From: Chiridota heheva
Taxonomy: Eukaryota; Echinodermata; Holothuroidea; Apodida; Chiridotidae
Assembly (NCBI GenBank): GCA_020152595.1
Contig: JAIGNY010001718.1
Location: 327,501 to 391,500, forward strand
DNA length: 64,000 bases
Direction: 5' to 3'
A program made the translations under genes and the position numbers. Shown here in pieces: positions 1 through 10,889 of the stretch. A model generated the notes under the pieces. That model did no database searches. It worked only from the letters and a program-made list of their open reading frames with translations, and was not told the DNA's origin. Each line of letters begins with the position of its first letter. The stretch's first letter is position 1.

Positions 1-444
1 TTTCCATTCCATCTTTTTTTTTCTCCTAAATTTTTGTTCATTTATGCTTTTTTGAGGATCTCGTTATATCTGTGACTTGGATTTCCAGATTTTTCCATTG
101 GAATTTTGGTGAGAACTTTCTGATTTTCTTCGTTCTCCAGCCTACACCCATCGTTAGCTCAGCCTAACACACACATTGCACTGGAGCCTGCCGCCTTGCT
201 CGGGCAGCTCCTGGGCTTCTCACCTCCATCCACCTCCCATTCCGCCCTGTTTCTCCACTTTGTACCCATCTTTTTCACCCTTCCTGCTCCGGGTACCTGC
301 TACCCCCTTTTTCACACCCTTCAACTTCCCTTTTGTTTCCATCATCATGGAGACATTAGACATCAGACCTCGGACTTTCCCCTCAACTTCAGTACCTGCT
401 CAGAAATGCTTAAAATGACCTTCCTCTCCCCTTAACCTCTTTAA
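1..444. other. C/T-rich sequence upstream of the LINE gag frame
   Basis: This stretch is rich in C and T on the plus strand and merges into the gag-like frame that opens at 445. Short open frames here show no family similarity I recognise. It may be the 5' untranslated part or the decayed start of the retrotransposon's first ORF, because the C-rich, proline-coding composition continues without a break into the recognisable gag. I cannot place the 5' end of the element, and it may lie before the window. Confidence 0.4.
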
Positions 445-1198
445 TTCCCCAGCCTCCCCAGCGTCTCTTTCCCTCCTCCCCACCCCACATCTGCTCTCAT
501 CTCTCCACCACCCTCATCTCTCCTCACCAAGGCCAAAGTTCATCATAGTCTTTCCCCAGGTCTTAAAAACCTTTCCCCTTTTGCCCTCACCAAGGCCCTG
601 CAGAGTCTCATTGGCACCCCCGACCATATAAAATGCCTAAAATCTGGAGACTTTGTCAAATGCTCAACCTCCACTCAATCTAAACTCCTTCTTGCCGCCA
701 CATCCCCTCGCAAACACCAGAATCAACATCACCCCCACCCTGCATTACTGCCTCAACTCCTCCAGGGGGTCATCAAATGCCCCGATCTACAAGGAACCCT
801 TCTCGAGGTTGTCACTGATGTCCGCCAACTTTCTCTCTCCTGCAAAAATACTACCATCCAAACCAGCACAGACTTCCTCACATTTAACTCCCCCACCCCC
901 ACCTCCATCCACATCAGTTACCTCCATGTCCCCGTCTCCCTTTACATACCAAATCTCTTCAGATGCCACAACTGCCAGAGAATCGGCCACGGAAAAAAAG
1001 AAAATCTATTGTCACTCCCAACCCTGCTGTGCGGCTTGTCGCTCCCCCCTCCCATGAACACACATGCTGCAAAAATGAATCCAACTGCACAAACTGCTCC
1101 GGAAGTCAACCTGCCTCCTCCAACTCCTGCCTTAAGTGGCTCAGAGAGAAGGATGTCAACAAGATTAAAACTCATCAAAACATCTCATAACCAAAAGC
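445..1198 (+). pseudogene. LINE ORF1 (gag-like) relic with zinc knuckles
   Basis: In the frame starting at 445 there is no stop until 1212, but the first ATG is only at 1009, so the start is lost or upstream. The frame holds typical gag phrases: KALQSLIGTPDH near 595, LKSGDFVKCST near 637, and ISYLHVPVSLYIPN just before the knuckles. The first knuckle begins CHNCQRIGHGKK at 964; its final Cys is lost to a frameshift near 995. The next frames continue with CAAC..HEHTC and CTNCSGSQPASSNSC (about 1096-1140), then KWLREKDVNKIK and NIS, which is the usual gag C-terminus of Jockey/I-type LINEs. At least two frameshifts break the frame. In living elements this protein binds the element RNA. Confidence 0.82.
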
Positions 1199-1355
1199 CA
1201 GAAAAATCCTAGACTCTAAATACCCAAACCAGCTCAACCCCAACACCTGCACCTTTTCCCAAGTCATCACCCACTTCAACCTAATAACCACCAACACCAC
1301 CCACACTTCCCTCACCTCCCTCCGCACCCATACCATCTCCAGGGGCATCCATAGT

Positions 1356-1405
1356 CTAGACCACCCATACCGCCACAAGTCTAAACCACCCATACCGCCA
1401 CAAAC
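1356..1405 (+). repeat. 25-bp tandem duplication in the LINE gag-ORF2 interval
   Basis: A unit of about 25 bp containing CCACCCATACCGCCACAA occurs twice back to back. It is one of several short in-place duplications within this retrotransposon relic. Confidence 0.75.
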
Positions 1406-1675
1406 TGCCTCAACGCCCCCCCCTCTCAATCTCACCTACCCCTCACCATTCAGGCCAAAAACCCAGCCGAACACTAACGAGCCCCCAATACCAACCAACA
1501 AAAACCAAATTCTCACAAGTCATCTCACAACGACGAGGGGGACCCCCAATCAAACTTTCTTCCTCTATAACTCTCCCTTCCATAGATAACAACCCTTTCC
1601 AAGACATGGAGGTCGGACATCCCCACCGGACTCGATCCTTCTCAGGGGCCTCTCTCTATAAATTACTCTTAATTG

Positions 1676-2410
1676 GCAGACATCATACAATGGAATTGTT
1701 GCAGTCTCTTCTCCAACTTTGAAGAACTTGAACTTCTGAACCAGCATTATCTGCCTTCAAGAAACCTTTCTATCCTCTCCCGACTCCGCCCCCATTCTGG
1801 GGTACACTGGATCCCATTTCATCTCCCAGAACACCAGAAGAAACTGGTGGTTCTTCCATTTACGTCAGAAATGACATCCCTTCAAGCCCCATCCCCATCG
1901 AATCCAACCTCCAAGCCACATGCCGTCTTGGGACCTTACACAAAACCATCACTTTCTGTAACCTTTAGATCCGCCCCAACTCCATTCTCCCCTCCGACCT
2001 CGATGACCTCATCTCCCAACTCCCTTCTCTCTCCCCCGACCTCGACGACCTCATCTCCCAATTCCCTAAACCCTTTATCCTAACAGGTGACTTCATTGCT
2101 CATAACCCTCTATGGGGCTCCTCTTACTCGACTGCCAGTTGAAACATAAAGAACCTCCTGATTCACCACAACCTCTGCCTCAATGATGGCTCCTCCACCT
2201 ATTTACACCCAGGTACTGGCACTTTTACCAGCTGGACCTCTCCATCTACGACCCCTCCCTCTTTGTCGATTTCTCAGACTGGATGGAGAGTTCACCCTTC
2301 ACTCTGCAGGAACTACCATTTTCCCATCCTCATCTCCACCCTTCCCCCACACCCTTTCCCTAAAAACTTTGGATTCCAGCATGCAGACTCTATTCCAATC
2401 TTTGTAATAT
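1676..2410 (+). pseudogene. LINE ORF2 apurinic endonuclease domain relic
   Basis: The domain opens with ADIIQWNCCSLFSNFEEL at 1676, the usual N-terminus of LINE APE domains (QWNCRS-type motif). No ATG is seen there, so the start is lost. After a frameshift comes ICLQETFLSSPDS (from about 1750), containing the conserved LQET. Further on, LTGDFIAHNPLWGSS (about 2080-2125) matches the conserved GDFNAHNPLWGS block, with Asn replaced by Ile. An in-frame stop follows at about 2140. The final SDHFPI-type motif is decayed near 2320 (NYHFPILI). In intact elements this domain nicks target DNA to prime reverse transcription. Several frameshifts and the Asn loss make it inactive. Confidence 0.8.
1996..2075 (+). 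repeat. 42-bp tandem duplication inside the endonuclease
   Basis: GACCTCGATGACCTCATCTC at 1996 recurs with one change at 2038, a period of 42 bp (14 codons). It duplicates the peptide DLDDLISQ in frame just upstream of the GDF block. It is absent from the normal domain layout as I know it, so it is a copy-specific duplication. Confidence 0.8.
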
Positions 2411-2971
2411 CTCCATCACCAATGACATCCTTCTATCCAACAATCCTGTCTCTCTCTTCACTTCCAAGATCCTGGAAGTTGCCAACTTCTCTATCCCCAC
2501 TTCCACCTTCACCACACAGAACTACAAGCCCTGGTTCACCACTTACTGAAAAAAAGCCATCTTGCTCAAGAACAAAGCCCTCCATCTCTTTAAAACCCTC
2601 TCCCCAAAACCTGGACAACTTTCGCTTTCTTAGAGCCAAGGCCAGGAAGACCCATCAAACTCAGCAAAAAGATCTCCCGAGAAATCTAGTTTCATCCTTG
2701 GATCTCCAGGCTGCCAGCTCCAAGGTCAGGAACATGATCCGTTACTTTAAAGGGAAAAGCTCTTCCAATATTATTCCTCATCTCGACCATAACAACATCG
2801 AAAACACTGACCTTAAAGACATCACTTGACTTCCTAGCATGCACTTTCGCCAAAACCTCCTCAAATGAGAGTCTTTTCCACTCTTTCCGTAACCGAAAAA
2901 TCAAGGCTGAGAAGAACCTTCTCAACTTCCAGTCAAACAATCAGGAAAACTACAACCTTCCGTTCACCTAC

Positions 2972-3001
2972 TCTGAGCTCTCCTACTCTGAGCTCTCCTC
3001 T
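2972..3001 (+). repeat. 15-bp direct duplication in the RT linker
   Basis: TACTCTGAGCTCTCC occurs twice in a row and duplicates the peptide YSELS in frame just before SSALKKSGSG. Confidence 0.8.
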
Positions 3002-3369
3002 GCCCTAAAAAAATCAGGGTCAGGATTTTTCTTGACATCCTACTCAAGATTTATGGTTCTCCAAATCTTTCCCCATTACTTGGAGAGAGGCCATCATCAC
3101 TCCCATTCCCAAGCACTTCCTGCCTGTGCAAGATTATGGAATGTATGGTCAACTACAGGCTCTGCTGGTACCTTGAGAAGAACTCAATCCTATCCCCCTC
3201 TCAAAATGGTTTCAGGAGAAACCGGAACTGCCTGGACCATGTCCTCAAACTTGACACCTATGTATGTGAAGCATTTGTTAGAAATTGCCATGCCATCTCC
3301 ATTTTTTTTGACCTCGAAAAGGCCTTGACACCACCTGGTGGTACGGTATCCTCAAGGACCTACATTCCT

Positions 3370-3708
3370 CTCCTCCGGCCTCAGAGGCCTCCTCCGGCCT
3401 CAGAGGCCTCTGCCTTCCTCAGAGTTCTCGGAGGCCTCAGAGGCTTCCGCCTCCCTCAGAGGTCTTCTTTGACCTCAGAGGCCTCGGAGGCCTCCTCCTT
3501 CCTCAGAGGTCTCCGCCTCCCCCAGAGGCTCTGGAGGCCTCCTCTGGCCTCAGAGGCTCCGCCTGCTCCGGCCTCGGAGGCCTCCTCCGGCCTTAAGAGG
3601 CCTCCCCCAACCTCTGAGGACTCCTACGGCCTCGGTGGCATCGGCGGCCTTCTCCAAGGCCTCCGGCCTCAGAGGCCTCCTCCGGCCTCATGAGGCCTCC
3701 TCCTGACC
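3370..3708 (+). repeat. GC-rich minisatellite expanded from LINE RT codons
   Basis: About 20 imperfect copies of a 15-18 bp motif, typically CTCCGGCCTCAGAGGC, with many AGGCCT palindromes. GC content is far above the surroundings. It sits exactly between the RT segments KDLHS and FIQNF. One reading of the motif, TCC GGC CTC AGA GGC, gives SGLRG, the peptide expected at this place in this RT family (xGLRGxLPxFIxxFL). The array therefore most likely grew from the element's own codons rather than being inserted. Confidence 0.85.
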
Positions 3709-4775
3709 TTCATCCAGAACTTTCTCCATACCTGCCATTTTAGGGTATGCATCGGTAACACCTACTCGCAAAGGTACAACCAACACCTGGGCCAAGGCAG
3801 TATCCTCTCCCCAACTCTCTTCATCCTCAAAATCAACAGCATCAACAAGGCTCCCCCCCACATCAATTGCTCCCTCTATGTCAACAACTTTCCTATCTTC
3901 TTGTCCACACCATGCTTCCAAATTCTCGTCCTCCCCATGCTTCCAAACGCTCCAAAATAACCTTTAACACTGCCTGGACAACTTAGCTCACTGGAGCGAC
4001 TCCCAATGGCTTTAACTTCTCAAAAGACAAAACTGTTCTCATCCACTTCAACAACAGCAACTCCTGCGTTCTTCTCCCCAGCCTTCATCTCAAAGATTCC
4101 ACTATTTATAGTAGAGACAGTTCTCGCTTTCTTGGAATCACTCTCGATTCTAAGCTCTCCTATCTCCCCCACATCAACACCTTCAAAACCAATTGTCACA
4201 AAATCCTCAAGCTCCTCAGGGTCCTCTCCAGCACTGACTGGGGAGCCACTGGTCTCACCCTGCTCACCTTATACCGCTACCTCCTCTGATCCAAGCTGGA
4301 CTACAGCACTTTAATCTATGCCTCCGCCTGCAATCTTTACTTGAGGCACCTTGGGGTTACTGAAAACACTGCCCTAAGGCTCTGCCTTGGCACCACCATG
4401 TCACCCCCATCACCAGTCTCCACGTAGAGGCCAATGAACTCCCCTTTGACCTCAGGTGCATGCACCAGGACCGGCCTCTCCTTCGCTCTTCTTTTCCTCA
4501 CCAAACTGATGAACCCTTGCTTCCATTCCATTCGCTCTCCATCCTTCACCAACCTCAACAAACGTATCCTTCATCTTTCGGGATCCGGATGCACTCTCAC
4601 TTCACCAAAATCAACATCAACATTTTCTCGATTGCCAGGCACACTATCCTTCCCTCATCACCTGAGTTACTAATCTCCTAAGGTTTTCCATTGCCTTTCC
4701 TCTACACAAAAGCTTTCCACAATCCAGCCTTCTTTCGCTCCAAATACTGCCAACTCAGTAGACATTTCCACTTTC

Positions 4776-5255
4776 CTCTTAACTGACTGCTCCACACGGG
4801 AAGGCTCCTCTGCAGCCGCCACCACCTGTCCCGGCCTCACCCTCTCTTCAAGGCTGCCAGATGGAGCCATGGTCTACTCTGCTGAAGCAAAGGCCATCCT
4901 CCTGGCCTTAAACTTTGTTGAACTCTCCTCCTGCCCCCACTTTGTCATCTTTTCCAACTCTAAATCCGTTCTCACTGGTATCCTCAACATGCTCTGGTCC
5001 AATCCACTCATCCTACAAATCCTCAATAAACTTCATGCTCTTTTTTCTTTAGGGAAAAAAAATCTTTTCTGGTGCCCCAGCCACGTAGGCATTCCCGGCA
5101 ACGGGAGCTGGCAACAATACTCTGCTGAATCACATGTCTTCTTTTCCTATCTCGCACTCAGACCTCTGTTTCTCCATTTTCAACTACCTCAGTAAAACCT
5201 GGCAAGACTCCTGGAATCTCGAGACCACTAACAAACTTTACACCATCAAGAACGT
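4776..5255 (+). pseudogene. LINE ORF2 RNase H domain relic and C-terminal remnant
   Basis: One frame runs open from about 4782 to 5195. LTDCSTREGSSAAA corresponds to the first catalytic block (TDGS type, Gly changed to Cys). AMVYSAEAKAILLAL (about 4866-4910) carries the catalytic Glu. FVIFSNSKSVLTGI (about 4945) is the DSKS block with Asp changed to Asn. FWCPSHVGIPGN (about 5070-5103) is the HVGIPGN signature, after which the usual EKAD is lost. A final piece, YLSKTWQDSWNL to NKLYTIK, follows in another frame to about 5255. The domain removes RNA from the cDNA hybrid in active elements; the Asp loss makes this copy dead. Confidence 0.85.
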
Positions 5256-5270
5256 TACACCTGTAAAAAC

Positions 5271-7269
5271 GTTACATTAAAGTTTTGGACAAAACTTTTT
5301 TAGTGTAGAACCCACAAGGACATCAAGAAGTAAGATATGCCTCATACAGACCTGGAAAAAAACAGTTCTGGCGCTGCTTACTACTGCAGAAAAAACTAAA
5401 TTCGCAGAAAGAAATTTTAAGCTTTTCATTTCTTGAGTAAGCAACGGAATATATGGTAAAAAGTTCAGGTTTCTGCCACAGTTTTTCGGGTTCATTGTTC
5501 TATGAATGTTTCCCCCACGTAATTATGCGATGAATAGTTCATTAAATTGCAAAAGAGGGAAGGAACATGTGTGGTAAAGTGTGAGCATATACAAATATAT
5601 TTACTACATTAATATTATTTCTGTCAAGATTTTTCATGAGGAACTTTTTAAAACCTTTTTTCAGAACTATGGGAAATTTTATGATTAATTCCAACTCTGA
5701 CCTCATTGATGATAGAAGAATTGATAAAGATAGTTATAATCAGGACTAGTACCCCGTTCCCCTCTCCCTTTTCTTAACAGTTATCATTGATGACATGTGG
5801 AAGAATTAAAATGGAAAATAGTCTTTGTTTTTAATGATCACAAAAGATTGGTTTCTCTATGGATTTGTGTGTGAACCTCTTTGTATTGAATTCTTTAGTC
5901 TATTTACTCATGTGTGTCATATTTAAGCATGCCGTTTTCCTTCGGCGAGCACACACTAATGAATTTATCCCCAAGTCCCATGATCACACATTTATTTTTC
6001 AGATACAGAGGGCAATGTACTTAAGAATAAAATATTTGTGAATATAAGAAAAAAATGGACTGCACAAAATACTCTATGGAGACATATATGGATCTATGCT
6101 AAATAAAACTAGATTTTACATATTTATTGTTTACAGAAGATGGTGTTTTTGAGTTTGCCAAAAAACTTTTAGGATGGAAGGCAGCATTCTATAATTGAAA
6201 TTAAAAAGAATCAGCTACCTAGGTATGTAATGCGATATTTGGGGTGGGTGAGACAAGTGTGGCTACTTTCTAAAAACTCTTAAACCCAGGTATTGGTCTC
6301 AATAAGGAATAAATAAAGCATGCTTTTAATAGGTATTTTTTTCTTAGCAATGTGTGATGTGATTGTGTAGGGTTAGGTGAAGAGGTCATATTTAGAAGAG
6401 TTCTATAGATATAGGGGGAGAATGTGGTGACATCTCGGGATGGTTCCATCTCACATGTATACTTTATTGAAAAATGAGATGGAACATGGGCCTTTCAGTA
6501 AATTCCTAGTACACATCCACAATTGATCAAAATGATTGTAATACGCCTCACCAGCCACCTATTCACCTGCAGAATGTGCAGATATTAATTGTTATTAAAA
6601 TAATGATTAAGAGGGCCACTTCCCCTTACCACTCAGGGCACACCCCTCTAATTAGATTGATGAACAACTGGATTTGATGATAGTCTTACAATAGCTATGG
6701 TGGAAATATTCTTTAAGCTTTACTATTCTATAAAATATCAAAGGTTCCTAAATCTGAGGGAGAATGAGTGTTTGTATGTTTTATAGACAGTTAATTTCTG
6801 CCATTTTGCACATGGGCCTAATCGTGTTAAAGGTCCATTGGTGCCTACAGATTAATGACATGTTACAATCTGAATAGAAGTCTTTCAGAAGACCCTTTGT
6901 AGTTTCTCATTTGTGTCCAACCAAAGTTGAAGGATTTTACAGTAATAAACAAGTGTATCATATTATTGGGACAGTTTTTAATCTTTACTTATCATGATTC
7001 TTTCAATTTCTCTTGGAATCCATATTAATCAATGAAAATGATCAAAACTCCTTTCCTAGCTTGCATTTGATAGAAATATGGTCAAGATTCAAAATTTTCT
7101 TCAAAGAATTTCCACTCTTCTAGAATTGTGATAGAAGAGTGAAAAACAAATTTTGAATGCTATACATATTTCAATCAATTTTGATGAAATATTTTGTCAT
7201 TGTCATAGATTTTCATTGATTTTGTTGCTACAGTTGCTAGTATTGTTGCTGTTATGTATTAATAGACCT
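5271..7269. other. AT-rich DNA, no feature recognised
   Basis: Unique-looking AT-rich sequence with no open frame of note and no tandem or inverted repeat I can support. Confidence 0.5.
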
Positions 7270-7835
7270 TTAAAATACATCATGACATGTCGATTATTGC
7301 GATATCTCATTTCTCACGACATGAAATATGGCTCAACACATATCGTGATACCAAAAATTATTACAGATTTAAGAAACTTTTGTGCAACTAGACTAGGTTA
7401 CTTTGTACATTACAGTAGTAAATTTAAAAGTCAAGTTTAGGCCATTAAAAACATGCAAAAATACCATGAAATATTAAAAGTTGTACTCCTTTACCCCACG
7501 CTGGCATGCTGCGATGTAAGTAGGTGAGAAGAGCGAAAAATTGGCCCAGATCATGCCTTTCACTTAGATGATTCATGGTCATGTTGGCTGAATTACCAAA
7601 CATGTGTGTGATGCGTGATGAACGTAATAGTCACGCGATCATGTCGTCTGCTAGATCTGCAAATCACTTTTTTTTGCATTCATCATACATTCATAAAAGA
7701 GGTAATGTTAGTGATAATATTAACAGTTTGTGTCTCGAGTCAGTTTCCATGAAAAGTATTGCGATATAACAATATATCAAGATATTTTTCTCCAGGATAA
7801 TCGATACATAGAGCCATGTCATGACAGCACTACAT
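7270..7835. mobile_element. Possible MITE with imperfect long terminal inverted repeats
   Basis: The left end (about 7270-7310) holds CTTTAAAATA, CATGACATG and TCGATTAT in that order. The right end (about 7785-7845), read on the minus strand, has CTTTAATGTA, CATGACATG and TCGATTAT in the same order, with about 10 extra bases between the last two. Both ends also carry GCGATAT motifs. This fits a non-autonomous DNA transposon of about 560 bp, but I cannot identify a target-site duplication, and the match could be fortuitous. Confidence 0.35.
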
Positions 7836-7845
7836 TAAAGGTAAT

Positions 7846-9230
7846 TTTAGTCATACAAATCATTACAGTGATATTCTTCACTAGCACCCTCAATTCTCTT
7901 TTAGAGCTGTATGTCTCGAAGCATGTCTCAAGAGGTAAAATAGTAACTCCAGTGCTCATCAGAGTTAGTACTTCAAAAGTCACTGTAGTGTTGTGATTGC
8001 TGAATTTTTCTGGCAAAACTGGCTATGGCCTGAATATTTTTGTAGGTTGGTGTAGGAATGCGAACACAAAGAAATTGAGTAAATGATTAAAAAGAAAAAG
8101 TAGATTTATTTCAGGGGTTGAAAAAAAACAAAAAAAAACAAATTGCCACTGTTCCACAGAACGATACCTTTGGAATTAATACTGTTCCAGATCAGATTTA
8201 ACTTTTTCAACTTTTTTGCAGATAACAGGGTTAATACTTTTCTTACAGTTGGGCTTAATTTACAACTACTTTATTTAAAAATATGTACATGCCGGTTATT
8301 AGTATTAGCATAATGTATCATACATTTGCATATGTATAGTCATACACATACACAAGCAGCATACAGTACAGTATCTGTTTTCATGATAAATTGTGCTGTC
8401 AGTTTCAGGCTAGGTGGGAAAAGCTTTTTCTTACTGGAAGAAATTCTTTTTATGATCATCTTGTTTGACTACATGCATTTTATTTTTTACAGCTAAAATC
8501 AAGCTATTGATCATTGATGCTATATGCTTCTTTAAGCCTTACTCTATCAGAACATTTGGGACTACAGGTGTTATTTAGGGAACTTTTTGGAATGGGGCTT
8601 TTTTACAAATTAATTTTTATTTTCTACTGTAACAAGTTTATGTCATATGAAAGCTAAGACTTTGGACTTTACATTGGTTCTCATAAATTTCTGGTATACC
8701 AATTTATGCAAATGAGGTCATTAGTACAGGTTATTAGATGTCCTATAAGAGCTATCTTTGTGATATTCTGCTCTCTTGTGGCTAATTAGAAGAAAAAAAT
8801 ATTGATATAATTTATGCATTGTTGAAAGAAGGACCTTTTATTTGATAGTACTCTTGATTTTTTTGGAGCAAGGAAAAAAATTCATGTCAATTTTAAATTT
8901 GTTGACCTTCTTGTCTTAAAAATTGACCTCAGATTTGGCCAATGATCTATCTGATAAGATTTGGCACTATACTTTCCTATAAACATGCATTGTTCCTTTC
9001 TATGATGCACAAAACTAATATAATATAAAAAGGAAATGTTTACACCAATATTTCAATATAAATCTTATGCAAATGATATGCAAATTAGCATTAGGGGTGG
9101 GGGTTAGATGTTTCTGGATTTTTTTATATTAGGAGGGGGGACCAGGGATATTGCCCTTCCCCCAAAATATGGCCCTCTTCCAGGATCCAAATTGCTTCAA
9201 AATATAGGATTTCTCCCTAAGTGGGACTGC
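7846..9230. other. AT-rich DNA with a diverged dispersed repeat at 8561-8700
   Basis: Mostly featureless. The stretch 8561-8700 resembles 42470-42610 in the same order of motifs (ACAGGTGT, a T-rich block, TTTTCTACTG, GAAAGCTAAGACT, ACTTTAC), so it is probably an old dispersed repeat on the same strand. No coding signal. Confidence 0.45.
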
Positions 9231-9315
9231 TTGGCCCCCACCATGGGTCTCTTGCCTCCAACATGGGTCTCTTGCCCCAACATGTGTCTCTTTTCCCCAA
9301 CATGGGACCCTTTCC
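9231..9315 (+). repeat. Short minisatellite, about 20 bp x 4
   Basis: Four imperfect units based on CCAACATGGGTCTCTTGCCC lie head to tail. They follow a C-rich stretch beginning near 9125. Confidence 0.75.
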
Positions 9316-10289
9316 CCTTAAAATTGTAATCCTACTCCACTGCACCACAACCTTACAACATGGAATTATTGATCTGTAAAATTTCATCCATAATTACTAT
9401 AATATAGACAATTCATGTTAATCTTGTGGGATTTTAGTGACCATTTACTTGTTTATTATTCTTAGAAGTAAATAATCCCCGATAAATTATAGTGTTTTTG
9501 CTTAATTTTGCAAGGATCCGCACTACCACTAGTTAGCTATCCATAACGTTAGGCCTAACGAGTAACGCGTTAATAAGCATGAAGTTTGAAAAATGCACTT
9601 GCAATTTTAGAAATTTGAAAAAATAATTTCACCTGGTTCTGATAATCCTTGGACCTCTTCTGGCTTAGGGTTCAGGTACTAAAGTATCTCCATCACTGCC
9701 GATAAACCTTCTGACTCTTCCTAATCCTCAGTTTCACTTTAAAACAAGATTCGGGATCACGTTCTTCTGTTGTCTCAGCATAAATGTCAAATTTTTTAAA
9801 ATAGCTGGAGTGACAAGCTGTAAATTGTTATTAGGAACGATCGAGGGGGTATGTCTTTTATTGCAGCAATCCACTGAAAGCACATTGTTTTCGCCACAAA
9901 ATGGTGTTTACAAATTTTCATTACACTATAGGGGTGGATCACACGATTTTTTAACAAAAAGGGTAAAAAAATCACAAATCACAAACTTTTGAATATTCTA
10001 CAAATAATTAAAACACTTATGATTATGTATGATCAAAATTTGATTAGATTTGGACAATATGACTTGTCTCCATATTATTTATCCCCCCAAAAAACAATTC
10101 AACTTTATTTTCTAAGCAATTGTTGTCAATTTTTAAAAATATATGCATTTTTTGTGACATTTGAAACAAAAAGTGAAATTTCTGAATGTTTGGAAAACAT
10201 TTATCAGAAAAAAAGTGAGTATATACCCCCTTACCCCTCACCACCCCCCCCCCCCCTCCCTGCTTCCCATCCAGAAAAAACAAACAAAA
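9316..10289. other. AT-rich DNA with a poly-C tract
   Basis: No gene seen. A C-rich tract with an uninterrupted C run lies near 10240-10258, followed by an A-rich stretch that borders the inverted MITE fragment. Confidence 0.45.
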
Positions 10290-10434
10290 AAACAACAATA
10301 TTATGAAAGATCTATCCCAGATCGTTGCAATGAAACTATTTGCACCCCTTATAGGATTTTGGTAAGGCTCTGATTTTATTTTTAGAAAAAGGTAGTTTGA
10401 AAACAACGATATTATTGCTGCGTGGTAGAGTAAG
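10290..10434 (-). mobile_element. Partial TTAA-type MITE end, inverted
   Basis: Read on the minus strand, this begins CTTACTCTACCACGCAGCAA and continues through AACTACCTTTTTC and ACCTTACCAAAATCCTAT. It matches the left end of the large element starting at 10447, block by block, with similarity fading by about 10290. Only one end is present. The TTAA next to it has decayed to CATTTAA. It forms a long imperfect palindrome with the neighbouring element. Confidence 0.75.
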
Positions 10435-10889
10435 CATTTAACTTAACTCTTACTCTACCACGCGGCAATATTATCACCATTTTTAAACCACCTTTTCTGT
10501 GAAAATAAAATCAGGACTTTACCAAAGTTCTATGGAGTAATCTTTGTATGATTTTAAAATACTCGGTTATTACTTTCACAAATTGTAACTTTTTTCATAG
10601 AGGTCATATTACCGAATTTTGAGAAAAGATACTTGAAAAAGGGTAAAACTCAAAAATTGCTGAAAAAATTGGCAAAAAATGTTTTTAATTTTTCCTTTTA
10701 ATTCTTAAATTAACATCAAGATCATATTTTTGCTTCAAAATCAAATACACAAGTCCTAAGACATGATAGTATTGGTTTCTGGTCTAATTTTTATAATCCC
10801 TACCTGCAATCTTTTGTTCTGGAGAAATTTCTTTAAAATTTCACGAATTTCTGCCATTTTTGACCCGTTTTTTTTCCTTAAAAATTTGT

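Larger units (their letters stand above)
2420..4420 (+). pseudogene. LINE ORF2 reverse transcriptase relic, interrupted
   Basis: Linker sequence with KPWFTTY and LLKNKALHLFKTL (about 2528-2610) precedes the RT. The RT blocks seen are: SLFHSFRNRKIKAEKN (about 2870), WREAIITPIPK (about 3085), KIMECMVNYRLCWYLEKN then LSPSQNGFRRNRN (about 3130-3235), the box A region FFDLEKA (about 3305), and DTTWWYGILKDLHS after a +1 shift. The minisatellite at 3370-3708 follows. Then FIQNF, GQGSILSPTLF (about 3795) and LYVNNFPIF (about 3870), where the catalytic YVDD has become YVNN. The thumb region shows FLGITLDSKLSYLPHI (about 4130) and LDYSTLIYASA (about 4300). About 80 bp appear deleted between the WREAII and KIME blocks. 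Stops, shifts and the loss of both Asp residues make it inactive. Confidence 0.85.
445..5270 (+). mobile_element. Decayed non-LTR retrotransposon, I-group-like organisation
   Basis: Recognisable pieces lie in the order expected for an autonomous LINE: a CCHC-knuckle gag (445-1198), an apurinic endonuclease (from about 1676), a reverse transcriptase (about 2420-4420) and RNase H (about 4776-5110). Gag knuckles plus APE, RT and RNase H match the I-type group of LINEs; that clade assignment is an inference from domain content. All domains carry frameshifts and stops, and key catalytic residues are lost, so the copy is dead. A GC-rich minisatellite (3370-3708) interrupts the RT. Recognisable coding ends at about 5255, shortly after RNase H, and AT-rich unrelated DNA follows with no obvious 3' tail, so the 3' end seems to be missing. 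Confidence 0.88.
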
